Part shown: piece after piece, positions 28,063 through 37,917 of the stretch
Numbering within the stretch: position 1 is the stretch's first letter
Layout: each line of letters begins with the position of its first letter
DNA from: Bacteroidia bacterium
Lineage (GTDB): Bacteria; Bacteroidota; Bacteroidia; Chitinophagales; JAUHXS01
DNA length: 64,000 bases
Assembly: GCA_030426955.1 (NCBI GenBank)
Contig: JAUHXS010000013.1
Span: forward strand, 1 to 64,000
Direction of reading: 5' to 3'
Position numbers and translations under genes: made by a program
Notes under the pieces: model-generated
The model's input: only the letters and a program-made list of their open reading frames with translations
Databases searched by the model: none
Told to the model about the DNA's origin: nothing

Positions 28063-31000
28063 CTAATCCTTTCCGTGGCAATGCTTATATTTCTTTCCAC
28101 TTCCACATGGACAGGGTTCATTTCGACCAACTTTTTTACCAACTCTTACTGGTTCTGACTTAGCTTCTTTCTGCTCAGGAGGCTGAGGTTGACCATTTGC
28201 CCCTGCCACTAAACCGACATCATCTCTTCCAGCTTTCATCCTTGCTTGTTCGTTTTCCCTAGCTCTTGCCTCTTCTACTTCGCCAGCACTTTTCACAGCG
28301 ATATCCGCTTTGAACAAGAATGAGGTCACTTCTCGGTTCACATTGCCTACCATTTGCTCAAATAGCTTAAATGCTTCAAACTTGTATATTAACAATGGAT
28401 CCTTTTGCTCGTATACCGCAGCTTGTACAGATTGTTTTAAGTCGTCCATTTCCCTTAGATGCTCCTTCCAAGCATCATCTATTAATGCTAATGAAATAGA
28501 CTTTTCAAATGAACTTAAAATAGCCTTGCCTTCACTATCATGAGCATTCTGAAGATTTACGACTACCTGAACACCTCTTTTCCCATCTGTAAATGGTACA
28601 ACAATATTTTCAATGGTTGCGCCTCGGTTTTTGTAAACATTTTCAACTACTGGAAATGCCGTTTCCTTAATTCTGGTTGTCTTTCGTTTGTAATAATCTT
28701 CTACTTCATGATAAAGCTTTTCAGTTAATGCTTTCGCTTTCATATCTGAAAACTCCGCTTCAGTGATACTTAAATCAATGGAGAAGTAACGCAATACATC
28801 TAGCTTGAAATTCTCATAATCTTGAGCGGCATGATGATCGTTAACTAATTCCTCACTTAGGTCGAAGAACATATTGTATAAGTCAACAGATAAACGCTCA
28901 CCAAACAACGCATGTTTACGCTTTTTATAAATCACCTCTCTTTGTGCATTCATTACATCGTCATACTCTAAGAGTCGCTTACGCATACCAAAGTTGTTTT
29001 CCTCTACTTTCTTTTGTGCTCTTTCAATTGACTTGCTAATCATGTTGTGCTGCAAAGGTTCTCCTTCATCATAACCCATTCTATCCATTAGCTTTGCTAT
29101 ACGATCTGAGCCGAATAAACGCATTAAGTCATCCTCCAATGACACAAAAAATTGAGAACTACCCGGATCTCCTTGACGACCTGCTCTACCTCTCAACTGC
29201 CTGTCCACCCGTCTAGACTCATGGCGCTCACTACCAATGATGCCCAATCCGCCCGATTCTTTCACTCCTTCTCTTAATTTGATATCTGTACCACGACCCG
29301 CCATGTTAGTTGCGATAGTAACCGTTCCAGCAATACCTGCTTCTGCAACAATATCTGCCTCTCTTTGGTGCTGCTTAGCGTTCAATACATTGTGTTTGAT
29401 GCCCCGCATTTTAAGCATTCTACCGATCAGCTCAGAAACTTCAACAGATGTGGTACCTACCAACACAGGTCTACCGTTTTTTTGCATTTCAGCAACCTCC
29501 TCAATAATGGCGTTGTACTTTTCCTTTTTTGTTTTATAGATTAAATCTTGTCTGTCATCTCTAATGATAGGTCTATTAGTAGGGATCACAACTACATCTA
29601 GTTTATATATTTCCCATAGCTCTCCAGCTTCTGTTTCGGCAGTACCCGTCATACCCGCAAGCTTATGGTACATCCTAAAGTAGTTTTGCAAAGTCACCGT
29701 TGCAAAAGTTTGTGATAATGCTTCCAGTTTCACGTTTTCTTTTGCCTCTACCGCTTGGTGCAAGCCGTCAGACCACCGTCGACCTTCCATGATACGACCT
29801 GTGTTCTCATCAACAATCTTCACTTTGCCATCCATTACCACATAATCGACATCTCGTTCAAAAAGCGCAAATGCCTTCAACAACTGGTTCATGGAGTGAA
29901 TACGCTCCGACTTGATACTAAAGTCTTGAATCGCTTTATCTTTTCGCTCTAGTTTTTCACTATCTGATAATTCAGACTTCTCAATTTCTGCTACTTCTGA
30001 TCCAATATCAGGCAATACAAATAAGTTAGGATCTTCACTTGCTCCTGTAATTAGCTCTATACCTTTTTCGGCTAGTTCAATATTATTATTTTTCTCATCA
30101 ATGACGAAGTACAATTCCTCATCAACCTTTGGCATTTCTTTAGCTTGATCCTGCAAGTAATAGCCTTCCGTTTTTTGAAGAATTGCTTTATTGCCTGTTT
30201 CACTTAAGAACTTAATTAAAGCATTGTTTTTAGGCAAACCTCTAAATGCTCTCAATAAAGCTAGACCTCCATCCTTTTCACCAGATTTCCCCTCGCCAAT
30301 TAATTTTTTGGCATCTGTCAAAAAGACATTAGTAATCTTCTTCTGTGCATCAATCAGCTTCTGAATTCGAGGTTTTAATTCATAGAACTCCTTGGTGTCA
30401 TTCTTAGTTTGTGGTATTGGACCAGAGATAATCAACGGCGTCCTCGCATCATCTACTAAAACCGAGTCCACCTCATCAATCATCGCATAATGCAACTTAC
30501 CTTGTACCAACTCATCAGGGCTATGAGACATGTTATCTCTTAGGTAGTCAAAGCCAAATTCATTGTTCGTTCCATAAACGATATCAGCTCCATAAGCTTT
30601 GCGTCTCTCAGCAGAGTTAGGTTGGTGTTTGTCAATACAATCAATAGTTAAGCCTAAAAATTGAAATAAAGGAGCCATCCATTCAGAGTCCCTTCTTGCT
30701 AAGTAGTCGTTAACTGTTACGACATGAACACCAAGTCCAGTAAGTCCATTTAGGTATGCAGGTAAAGTTGCCACTAAAGTTTTTCCCTCTCCCGTTGCCA
30801 TCTCCGCAATTTTGCCCTGATGTAAAACTGCACCACCTATTAACTGAACATCATAATGCACCATGTCCCATTGGACATCCACTCCTGCAGCGTCCCAAGA
30901 GTTGTAATAGATTACTTTTTCTCCCTGTATTTCTATATTATCTCTGGAAGCGGCTAGTTCTTTATCTAGCTCCGTAGCAGTTGCCTCAACTTTATCATTC

Positions 31001-31377
31001 TCTTTAAAACGCTTTGCAGTTTCTTTCATTACCGCAAATGCTTCTGGCAAGAGTCCTTTTAAAATTTCCTCCACCTTCTCATCTTTCTTTTTCTCTATGC
31101 CATCAACTTCGTCATAATAAGCCTCTTTTTGATCTACATTTTCCTCAGATAATGCTTTTTTCTTTAATGATTTTATCTGATCGTCAAATTCCTTAAGACC
31201 TTGTTGAATAGATTCTCTAAAGCCTTTTGATTTAGCTCTTAATTCATCATTAGAAAGACCTGAAAGTTTATTGAATTCAGCATTGATTTCATCGACTAAT
31301 GGGAATAGCTCTTTGACGTCTTTATCAGACTTGTTGCCAAAAATGGCGGGAAAAACTTTGGTTAAAAACAGCAACAT
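28063..31377 (-). CDS. secA: Preprotein translocase ATPase SecA
   Basis: 1104 residues, longer than the E. coli protein (about 900), as usual in Bacteroidota because of extra segments in the N-terminal part and in the first nucleotide-binding domain. It drives export through SecYEG. Walker A is MATGEGKT (about 193-200), Walker B is DEVDSVLVDDAR, and motor motifs GTTSVEVSE and NMAGRGTDI plus QLRGRAGRQGDPG are present. The C-terminus is a zinc SEC-C motif (GRNEPCPCGSGKKYKHCHG). It is followed on the same strand by the SPOR gene. Export of all signal-peptide proteins in this window depends on it. Confidence 0.98.
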   Translation of the reverse strand: MLLFLTKVFPAIFGNKSDKDVKELFPLVDEINAEFNKLSGLSNDELRAKSKGFRESIQQGLKEFDDQIKSLKKKALSEENVDQKEAYYDEVDGIEKKKDEKVEEILKGLLPEAFAVMKETAKRFKENDKVEATATELDKELAASRDNIEIQGEKVIYYNSWDAAGVDVQWDMVHYDVQLIGGAVLHQGKIAEMATGEGKTLVATLPAYLNGLTGLGVHVVTVNDYLARRDSEWMAPLFQFLGLTIDCIDKHQPNSAERRKAYGADIVYGTNNEFGFDYLRDNMSHSPDELVQGKLHYAMIDEVDSVLVDDARTPLIISGPIPQTKNDTKEFYELKPRIQKLIDAQKKITNVFLTDAKKLIGEGKSGEKDGGLALLRAFRGLPKNNALIKFLSETGNKAILQKTEGYYLQDQAKEMPKVDEELYFVIDEKNNNIELAEKGIELITGASEDPNLFVLPDIGSEVAEIEKSELSDSEKLERKDKAIQDFSIKSERIHSMNQLLKAFALFERDVDYVVMDGKVKIVDENTGRIMEGRRWSDGLHQAVEAKENVKLEALSQTFATVTLQNYFRMYHKLAGMTGTAETEAGELWEIYKLDVVVIPTNRPIIRDDRQDLIYKTKKEKYNAIIEEVAEMQKNGRPVLVGTTSVEVSELIGRMLKMRGIKHNVLNAKQHQREADIVAEAGIAGTVTIATNMAGRGTDIKLREGVKESGGLGIIGSERHESRRVDRQLRGRAGRQGDPGSSQFFVSLEDDLMRLFGSDRIAKLMDRMGYDEGEPLQHNMISKSIERAQKKVEENNFGMRKRLLEYDDVMNAQREVIYKKRKHALFGERLSVDLYNMFFDLSEELVNDHHAAQDYENFKLDVLRYFSIDLSITEAEFSDMKAKALTEKLYHEVEDYYKRKTTRIKETAFPVVENVYKNRGATIENIVVPFTDGKRGVQVVVNLQNAHDSEGKAILSSFEKSISLALIDDAWKEHLREMDDLKQSVQAAVYEQKDPLLIYKFEAFKLFEQMVGNVNREVTSFLFKADIAVKSAGEVEEARARENEQARMKAGRDDVGLVAGANGQPQPPEQKEAKSEPVRVGKKVGRNEPCPCGSGKKYKHCHGKD

Positions 31378-31460
31378 AAAATATTATCTTTTATTGATAG
31401 AACTTTTCTGTTCTCAATATTATTGTAATTAACAAAGATAACTTTATTTGAGTTTAAAGT

Positions 31461-31814
31461 TTAGTATTTTAGGATATTGCTCAACCCCATCTTTACTTCT
31501 TGAAGTTCGGCTTTTGTAATATTTCCAATTTTTTCGATTAATCGCTTTCTGGAAATGGCTCTTATCTGAAAAGTCAATATTTCAGATTTTAATTCTAGTT
31601 TATTTAATTGATTAGGTAAAAGCACTAGGCATCCCTTGAAATTCTTAATCTTTGACGTCAAAGGACATACTATGCAGATATCTGTATTGTCATTTAAAGC
31701 ATTCCCACTTATAATAACGACTGGTCTCTTCCCTTTCTGCTCTCTTCCCTTTGTTGGGTTTAAGTTCGCAAAATATATTTCTCCTTGCTTCAATTGCTTA
31801 ATCTTCGTTTTCAA
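31461..31814 (-). CDS. MazF/PemK-family endoribonuclease toxin
   Basis: 117 residues, typical length. The MazF fold is evident: KQGEIYFANLNPTKGREQKGKRPVVIISG, CPLTSKIKN and TFQIRAISRKRLIEKIGNIT. Members cleave mRNA at short sequence motifs when released from the antitoxin. The start overlaps the end of the ribbon-helix-helix antitoxin gene by 17 bases, the usual arrangement for translational coupling. Confidence 0.9.
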   Translation of the reverse strand: MKTKIKQLKQGEIYFANLNPTKGREQKGKRPVVIISGNALNDNTDICIVCPLTSKIKNFKGCLVLLPNQLNKLELKSEILTFQIRAISRKRLIEKIGNITKAELQEVKMGLSNILKY

Positions 31815-32046
31815 GGATTGATAAATAATCCTCCAAGCCCTCTTCTACCATGCGCTTCATTTCATCATCAGTATTTACTCTCCTATAAGACCTTATGTAT
31901 TCTGCTCGTTCAATCTGATCAAAATATCTTCTCAACGCATCTTCAATTAGCTTATTTTTTGAGAGTTTGAACTTTGACGCATATTCAGATAATGTCTCCA
32001 TCAAAGCCGAAGGAATCGTACTAGTATATGTTATCTGCTTATTCAT
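31798..32046 (-). CDS. Ribbon-helix-helix antitoxin of the MazF pair
   Basis: 82 residues. The N-terminus looks like a CopG/MetJ ribbon-helix-helix DNA-binding domain (ITYTSTIPSALMETLSEYASKFKLSKNKLIEDALRRYF in pattern), and the acidic C-terminal tail would bind the toxin. An AT-rich imperfect inverted repeat at 32048-32077, just before the start, could be the autoregulatory operator. The gene overlaps the downstream toxin gene. Confidence 0.85.
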   Translation of the reverse strand: MNKQITYTSTIPSALMETLSEYASKFKLSKNKLIEDALRRYFDQIERAEYIRSYRRVNTDDEMKRMVEEGLEDYLSILENED

Positions 32047-32155
32047 ATAAATAAATATACAAATATATTTTTATTTACAATTATATTTATAAAACGAAAG
32101 AATTCAAGATGCTTCAATAAATACTTCACAATTGTCGTTATCTTTATCATAGATC

Positions 32156-32980
32156 ATGGATAGATATCAACCAGGCGGATATAATTTTTTACCACCAGGC
32201 GTAAAAAACCTTTTGATCATCAATGGGTTGTTTTTCTTAGCCACATACGTTTTTGCAGGGACTTTCAAAATAGATCTTACTGAGCGAATGGGCTTGTTTT
32301 ACGTAGGCTCAGAGTATTTCAAACCCTATCAATTTATTACACACTTGTTTATGCATGGTGGAATGGCGCATATTTTTTCTAATATGTTTGCCTTATGGAT
32401 GTTTGGTAGTGTGATAGAGAACCGCTGGGGAACACAACGCTTTTTGATCTATTATTTTGTTACTGGATTTGGAGCAGCCATACTGCATTCACTGGTAACA
32501 GCAGGAAGTATTTATTATTTACAAGATGCTGTGGAGACATATATTAGTAATCCATCTATAGATACATTTCGAGCATTTATTGATAGTCATGTTTCCGATC
32601 CTTTTCTTAATGCATTCAATAATGTTTTAAATGAGTGGTCTGCCAATCCTAATGATAGTTCAATAGCTAAGGCTTCAATAAGCTATGTTAACGAACTTTT
32701 AGAATTAAAAAAGAACATTCCAACCGTTGGGGCATCAGGGGCTGTGTTTGGCGTATTATTGGCTTTTGGAATGATGTTTCCCAATACAAAAATATACTTA
32801 TACTTCTTATTTCCAATCAAAGCAAAATATTTTGTCATTGCCTATGGGTTGTTTGAGTTGTTTGCGGGTATTAATAATGCCGCGGGAGACAATGTGGCAC
32901 ATTGGGCACACCTCGGAGGAATGATATTTGGCTATTTTCTGATCAAACATTGGAATAGAAATTTTACAAGATTTTATTGA
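32156..32980 (+). CDS. Rhomboid-family intramembrane serine protease (first of a pair)
   Basis: 274 residues with about six membrane segments. The catalytic dyad is Ser194 in GASGAVFG and His252 in AHWAHLGG; HGGMAHIFSNMFALW is the conserved second-helix block. An unusual hydrophilic insertion of about 70 residues (about 118-188) lies between the third and fourth membrane segments, directly before the Ser helix. Rhomboids cleave transmembrane substrates within the bilayer. The stop codon overlaps the start of a second rhomboid gene. Confidence 0.9.
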   Translation: MDRYQPGGYNFLPPGVKNLLIINGLFFLATYVFAGTFKIDLTERMGLFYVGSEYFKPYQFITHLFMHGGMAHIFSNMFALWMFGSVIENRWGTQRFLIYYFVTGFGAAILHSLVTAGSIYYLQDAVETYISNPSIDTFRAFIDSHVSDPFLNAFNNVLNEWSANPNDSSIAKASISYVNELLELKKNIPTVGASGAVFGVLLAFGMMFPNTKIYLYFLFPIKAKYFVIAYGLFELFAGINNAAGDNVAHWAHLGGMIFGYFLIKHWNRNFTRFY

Positions 32981-33894
32981 TGTTGAAGAGCAACCCTATC
33001 TGGGAAGATATACGTAGGCAAATGAGTCAGCCTAATGAGATGATTACAAAGCTGATCATTGTAAATGTTGCCATTTGGGCTTTCGTCAATTTGATTAAAT
33101 TTTCATTGGCACTGTTTACACCAGACACATTGCTTTATGCCACTTATTATTATGACTACTTTTTTAAATGGATTGCATTGCCTTCTAATCCATCTAGTCT
33201 GTTGTATCGACCATGGACTTTAGTTACTTATATGTTTGTGCATGAAGGCTTCTTTCATATTGTCTTTAATATGCTGTGGTTGTATTGGATGGGAAGAATT
33301 TTGCAAGACTTAGTTGGATTCAAGAAAGTTTTACCCATCTATATTTTAGGAGGCCTAGCGGGAGGTCTGCTTTATATTTTATCCTATAATCTGTTTCCTG
33401 GTCTTCAAGGTTATTCCACATCAGCTCAGCTGATCGGCGCATCCGCGGGTGTTTTAGCTATAGTTTTTGCAGCGGCGACACTGTCTCCTGATTATACAAT
33501 ACATCTTATCTTTTTCGGTCCAGTAAAAATTAAATACTTAGCATTGGTGAGTTTAGTGCTTGATATTATGAGCATTGGTAATCTAAATAATGTGGGAGGA
33601 CATATTGCTCACATTGGTGGAGCTTTTTTAGGCTTTATATTCATTAAACAGCTACAACAGGGTAATGACTGGTCTATCTTCCCAAATAGAATTTTTGAGT
33701 GGTTTGCAAATGCATTTAAATCTAACCCTCAACCCAAAGTTGCTCATAAACGATCTAAAAAATCTTCAAACGAAAAACCTTCCACAGACGCTCAAGCCAA
33801 AGTAGACAAAATACTAGATAAGATAGCCGAATCTGGATACGAAAGCCTTTCTGCTGATGAAAAGGCTTTCCTCTTTAAGTATAGCAAAGGTTAA
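32980..33894 (+). CDS. Rhomboid-family intramembrane serine protease (second of a pair), DUF6576-like tail
   Basis: 304 residues from the ATG at 32980, which overlaps the upstream TGA as TGATG; a TTG one codon earlier is also in frame. The active site is GASAG (Ser) and HIAHIGG (His), with HEGFFHIVFNMLWLYW as the second-helix block. After the last membrane segment comes a basic linker and a conserved-looking end, KVDKILDKIAESGYESLS...KAFLFKYSKG, like DUF6576 tails in Bacteroidota rhomboids. Translational coupling suggests the two proteases work together or as a heteromer. Confidence 0.9.
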   Translation: MLKSNPIWEDIRRQMSQPNEMITKLIIVNVAIWAFVNLIKFSLALFTPDTLLYATYYYDYFFKWIALPSNPSSLLYRPWTLVTYMFVHEGFFHIVFNMLWLYWMGRILQDLVGFKKVLPIYILGGLAGGLLYILSYNLFPGLQGYSTSAQLIGASAGVLAIVFAAATLSPDYTIHLIFFGPVKIKYLALVSLVLDIMSIGNLNNVGGHIAHIGGAFLGFIFIKQLQQGNDWSIFPNRIFEWFANAFKSNPQPKVAHKRSKKSSNEKPSTDAQAKVDKILDKIAESGYESLSADEKAFLFKYSKG

Positions 33895-33949
33895 GTATTT
33901 TCTAGCTCGCCTTAAAATGCTTTATATTCGATTGTATAACATTGTGAGC

Positions 33950-34402
33950 CTACCTTATACTTAAAAACACCAACAATGCAGGTAGTGTCACGGTGATAAT
34001 GGTGGTTATAGAGTTTATTATCGTATTAGCATCAATTTTTGTTTTCTTCTCATTATTATCAGTGCACTCTGTACAAGTCTCAATATTGAAAGCTATGCTA
34101 TCAGGAGAATACGATACCAAAAGATCCGTATAATTTCCTTCTGTAGGGATTCCTTTATCTCTCCTCATGATAATAGGAAATCTCTTGATATCTCTTGTTC
34201 TGTACTTATAACTATATATTTGCACTCCCGTTGTGTCCATCTTTTTGATAAACTGTGGTGCTATACCAAGCACTGAATCAATTTCAGTTTTGCTCATCCC
34301 GATCTCCAGTTTAAAAGTATTCTCGACCATCGTATACTTGGGATGCTGAACAACACAAGATGAAAGTACGATAATAATAAAACCAAGAAATGCGTAGCGC
34401 AT
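33950..34402 (-). CDS. Small lipoprotein with SmpA/BamE-like segment and C-terminal membrane helix
   Basis: 150 residues. Lipobox in IVLSSC (Cys16). Residues about 25-60 (NTFKLEIGMSKTEIDSVLGIAPQFIK) resemble the helix-turn of SmpA/BamE-type domains that often read F..L..GMS..EV...LG.P. The C-terminus is a hydrophobic helix (IITVTLPALLVFLSI). Function unknown; it sits 8 bases after the MscS channel gene on the same strand. Confidence 0.6.
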   Translation of the reverse strand: MRYAFLGFIIIVLSSCVVQHPKYTMVENTFKLEIGMSKTEIDSVLGIAPQFIKKMDTTGVQIYSYKYRTRDIKRFPIIMRRDKGIPTEGNYTDLLVSYSPDSIAFNIETCTECTDNNEKKTKIDANTIINSITTIITVTLPALLVFLSIR

Positions 34403-34410
34403 GATGCGAG

Positions 34411-35226
34411 TTATACCTTATCTAAATGCACATCCACTTGAGGAAATGGAATAGTGATATTCGCCTTGTCTAATTCTGCTTTTGCGTTTTCCAACATATC
34501 GAAGTAAACACCCCAATAATTTTCTGGAGTAGTATGTGGTCTTACGGCAAGATTGATAGAGCTATCTGCTAACTCACTTACACCAACAAATGGTGCAGGT
34601 TCTTTCAATACTCGTTCATCTTTGGCCATCATTGCAATCAACACCTCTTTTGCTTTTTTAATATCTGAGTCATAGGCAACTCCAACTGTAAGATCAACAC
34701 GAATTTTTCCTGCAGTGGTATAGTTGGTGATATCTCCATTTGAAATTGCACCATTAGGAATAATGATAGTTTTATTTTGAGGGGACAATAATATAGTGGT
34801 AAATATTTGAATCTCTTTTACTACTCCCAATTGCCCTTGTGCCTCTATGAGGTCTCCAACTTTATAAGGCTTAAAAATGAGTAGCAAAACCCCTCCTGCA
34901 AAGTTTGCTAATGTACCCTGTAGTGCCAATCCTATTGCTAAACCAGCTGCTCCAATTACAGCTACAAAAGAAGTTGTTTCTATCCCTACCATAGAAGCAA
35001 CACTTATAAATAGCATTACCTTCAATGTCCATCCTATTAAGTTAGACAAAAATGGTCTAAGCGTTGAGTCAATATTTCTTTTCTCAAAAACCTTGTTAAT
35101 CAGCTTGATTATCCAACCGATCACTTTAAGTCCTATTAGCAAGACTAATATTGCCATAATAAGCTTAGGAGCGTATTGAAACATATAGTCTTTTATTACA
35201 TTGATGTACTTTTCTAAATTTTCCAT
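34411..35226 (-). CDS. Small-conductance mechanosensitive channel (MscS family)
   Basis: 271 residues with three membrane segments (about 15-35, 58-80 and 88-112). The pore-lining helix reads AAGLAIGLALQGTLANFAGGVLLLIF, followed by the beta-domain block YKVGDLIEAQGQLGVVKEI and PNGAISNGDITNYT. MscS channels open under osmotic downshock and release solutes. The size matches the compact MscS type rather than MscK. It lies between the NMO-like gene and a lipoprotein gene, all on the minus strand with short gaps. Confidence 0.95.
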   Translation of the reverse strand: MENLEKYINVIKDYMFQYAPKLIMAILVLLIGLKVIGWIIKLINKVFEKRNIDSTLRPFLSNLIGWTLKVMLFISVASMVGIETTSFVAVIGAAGLAIGLALQGTLANFAGGVLLLIFKPYKVGDLIEAQGQLGVVKEIQIFTTILLSPQNKTIIIPNGAISNGDITNYTTAGKIRVDLTVGVAYDSDIKKAKEVLIAMMAKDERVLKEPAPFVGVSELADSSINLAVRPHTTPENYWGVYFDMLENAKAELDKANITIPFPQVDVHLDKV

Positions 35227-35239
35227 AGTAGATTTTAAG

Positions 35240-36184
35240 TTAGTACATAAAGTTATTTATCTCTCGCTTGGCAAGCAAATATTCATTCCAAATTTCTTGG
35301 ACAATACCTCTCGCTGGTTTTATAGCCTTAATCATTGAAGCAACCTCCCCTATTTCTAATTCTCCACTTTCCATGTCGCCTTCAAACATACCTTTTTTTG
35401 CCTTTCCCTTTCCTAAGATTTGTTTTATCTCATCAACTGATGCTCCCCTATCTTCTGCTTCTTGTATCGCATTGTAAAAATCATTTTTGATCAATCTTAC
35501 TGGAGTTACATTTTTCATAACCAGTTTAGTATCTCCTTCGTTTAGGTTAATTACCCGATTTTTAAAATTATCGTGAGCTGAAGATTCCATACTTGCCACA
35601 AATCTTGTACCAACCTGAACAGCATCTGCTCCTAATACCATAGCTGCGAGCATTGCTTTTCCCGAAGCTATTCCACCTGCTGCGATGATTGGAATAGTAA
35701 CATGCTCTTTTAGAGATGGAATCAAGCACATTGTTGTTGTCTCTTCTCGCCCATTATGTCCACCAGCCTCAAAGCCCTCTCCGACAATTGCATCAACCCC
35801 CGCATCTTGCGACTTTAAAGCAAACTTAGTACTCGAAACAACATGGACTACTTTTATTCCGTGTTCTTTCAGGTGACTCGTCCAAGTTTTTGGATTACCC
35901 GCAGAGGTAAAAACAATTGGAACTTTCTCCTCAATAATGATTTGCATATGCTTATCAATATCGGGATAAAGTAATGGTACATTAACGCCAAATGGTCTAT
36001 CTGTTGCCTTCTTGCATTTTTGAATATGCTCCTTAAGTATATCAGGATACATGGAGCCAGAGCCGATCAACCCTAATCCTCCCGCATTACTAACGGCTGA
36101 AACCAACTCCCAACCTGAACACCAAACCATTCCAGCTTGAATGATAGGATATTCAATGTTAAATAAGTTGGTAATCCTATTCAT
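35240..36184 (-). CDS. Nitronate monooxygenase / 2-nitropropane dioxygenase family flavoprotein
   Basis: 314 residues, a TIM-barrel FMN enzyme. Diagnostic blocks: YPIIQAGMVWCSGWELVSAVSNAGGLG, GEGFEAGGHNGRE and IPIIAAGGIASGKAMLAAMVLGADAVQVGTRF. The family includes nitronate monooxygenases and FabK-type enoyl-ACP reductases; with FabI already present, a detoxifying or unknown oxidoreductase role is more likely. It is 13 bases upstream of the MscS gene. Confidence 0.85.
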   Translation of the reverse strand: MNRITNLFNIEYPIIQAGMVWCSGWELVSAVSNAGGLGLIGSGSMYPDILKEHIQKCKKATDRPFGVNVPLLYPDIDKHMQIIIEEKVPIVFTSAGNPKTWTSHLKEHGIKVVHVVSSTKFALKSQDAGVDAIVGEGFEAGGHNGREETTTMCLIPSLKEHVTIPIIAAGGIASGKAMLAAMVLGADAVQVGTRFVASMESSAHDNFKNRVINLNEGDTKLVMKNVTPVRLIKNDFYNAIQEAEDRGASVDEIKQILGKGKAKKGMFEGDMESGELEIGEVASMIKAIKPARGIVQEIWNEYLLAKREINNFMY

Positions 36185-36265
36185 ATTTATAAGTTGCGAG
36201 TGTAAAGTTTAAAGTTGCAAGTTCTAAAAAGTGCTTCTTTAACTGATGGCTCTTGCCTAGATCTC

Positions 36266-37819
36266 TTACTTCAACTCTATCTCTTCTCCTGACCTATCGA
36301 AAAAATGATATTCAGTAAGCTGATAATCCTCATTGATATAAATCGGAATCCACTTTTTATACTTCATATACCATTTTCTCTGAATCGACATGAATCCTCT
36401 TTTAAGGAATGCATCTAAAATGGGGTGTACCATCAGTTTGATGCCTTTTAAGTTCATCTCGTTCATCAAATAATTCAACTCTGTTTCCAATTGTTCAGCT
36501 ATAAGAATAGTTGGCTGAATTTCCCCTGTGCCATCGCATGCAGGACAAACTTCTGCTGTTGTAATCTTAACTTCAGGCCTTCTTCTTTGCCTTGTTATTT
36601 GCAACAATCCAAACTTACTTAAAGGAAGAATAGTATGTTTTGCTCCATCATTCTTCATCGCTTTTTTCATTGCCTCAAAAACATCTTTTCGGTTACCCGG
36701 ATTTTTCATGTCAATGAAATCGATAATGATAATTCCGCCAATGTCTCTAAGTCGCAATTGTCTAGCTACTTCTTCTACTGCTTCTAAATTCACCTTAATG
36801 GCTGTATCCTCTTGCGAACCTTCTGTGCTTACATTGTGTCCACTATTGACATCAACCACGTGAAGCGCCTCAGTATGCTCGATTACCAAATAACCTCCGC
36901 CTTTTAATGAAACATTCTTTCCAAAAGCAGACTTTATCTGTCTAGTAATATTGAAGTAGTCAAAAATTGGCGTTCTAGAGGTGTGCTTACTTATAATCTC
37001 TAGCTTCTCAGGATACATATTGGAAACAAAGTCCTTTGTCTCTTCCATGATACGGTCATTATTGACCACAATGGAATTGAAAGATGCATTCATCACATCT
37101 CTCAAAAGACCAGATGTTTTATCCAATTCTCCGAGAATTTTTGCTGGAGGTGCTTGCCCTGTCAGGTTGTTAACGACCTCCCCCCATTTTTCCACTAGAT
37201 TATTTAAATCTTCATGAAGTTGGGCTACACTTTTACCTTCCGCTGCTGTCCTAACAACCACTCCAAAGTTCTTAGGGATGATACTCTCCATCAAGTTTTT
37301 GAGTCTTTTTCGCTCATCCCCTGACATGATTTTTCTAGAAATTCCAACTGTATTGCTAAATGGCACTAATACCATATATCTACCAGGTATTGTCACTTCG
37401 CTAGTGAGCCTTGGCCCTTTAGTAGAAATAGGCTCTTTCAATATCTGTACTAGAATTTTTTGTTTTTTATCTAATACATCTGATATTTTACCTGTTTTTA
37501 CAATTTCCTTTTCAAAGCGCACATAGTTCAACATATGTGTTTTTTGACCACCATCTAAGGCTTTCTTCAAAAACTTTTGGCAAGTTTTAATGTTGGCTCC
37601 TAGATCAGAATAATGCAAAAAGGCATCTTTTTGATATCCAACGCCTACAAAAGCTGCATTAAGTCCAGGCATTACTTTTCTTATTTCTCCTAAGAAAATA
37701 TCACCTACCGTAAAGGCATTGTTTGTATTTTCCTGATGAAGCTCTACAAGCACTTTATCTTCTAATAAAGCTACTTCTACACCGCTGTCACCAGAATTAA
37801 TGATTAATTCTTTATTCAC
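36266..37819 (-). CDS. rng: Ribonuclease G (Rne/Rng family)
   Basis: 517 residues, the size of RNase G rather than RNase E. The N-terminal S1-like RNA-binding part (about 35-130) is followed by the catalytic DNase I-like fold with metal-binding acidic residues in HVVDVNSGHNV and IIIIDFIDMKNPGN, and the zinc-link CPACDGTG. It processes rRNA and decays mRNA. It lies downstream of the HU, TPR and 29-residue basic peptide genes on the same strand, an order that is common in Bacteroidota. Confidence 0.93.
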   Translation of the reverse strand: MNKELIINSGDSGVEVALLEDKVLVELHQENTNNAFTVGDIFLGEIRKVMPGLNAAFVGVGYQKDAFLHYSDLGANIKTCQKFLKKALDGGQKTHMLNYVRFEKEIVKTGKISDVLDKKQKILVQILKEPISTKGPRLTSEVTIPGRYMVLVPFSNTVGISRKIMSGDERKRLKNLMESIIPKNFGVVVRTAAEGKSVAQLHEDLNNLVEKWGEVVNNLTGQAPPAKILGELDKTSGLLRDVMNASFNSIVVNNDRIMEETKDFVSNMYPEKLEIISKHTSRTPIFDYFNITRQIKSAFGKNVSLKGGGYLVIEHTEALHVVDVNSGHNVSTEGSQEDTAIKVNLEAVEEVARQLRLRDIGGIIIIDFIDMKNPGNRKDVFEAMKKAMKNDGAKHTILPLSKFGLLQITRQRRRPEVKITTAEVCPACDGTGEIQPTILIAEQLETELNYLMNEMNLKGIKLMVHPILDAFLKRGFMSIQRKWYMKYKKWIPIYINEDYQLTEYHFFDRSGEEIELK

Positions 37820-37917
37820 GACTATATAATTTTAGGAACAAGGCAAGACTGTCACAAATAGTGATGTCTCATCTTGTCTTTGAAGACAATACTAAAGAAG
37901 TAAATGATTAAGCTAGA

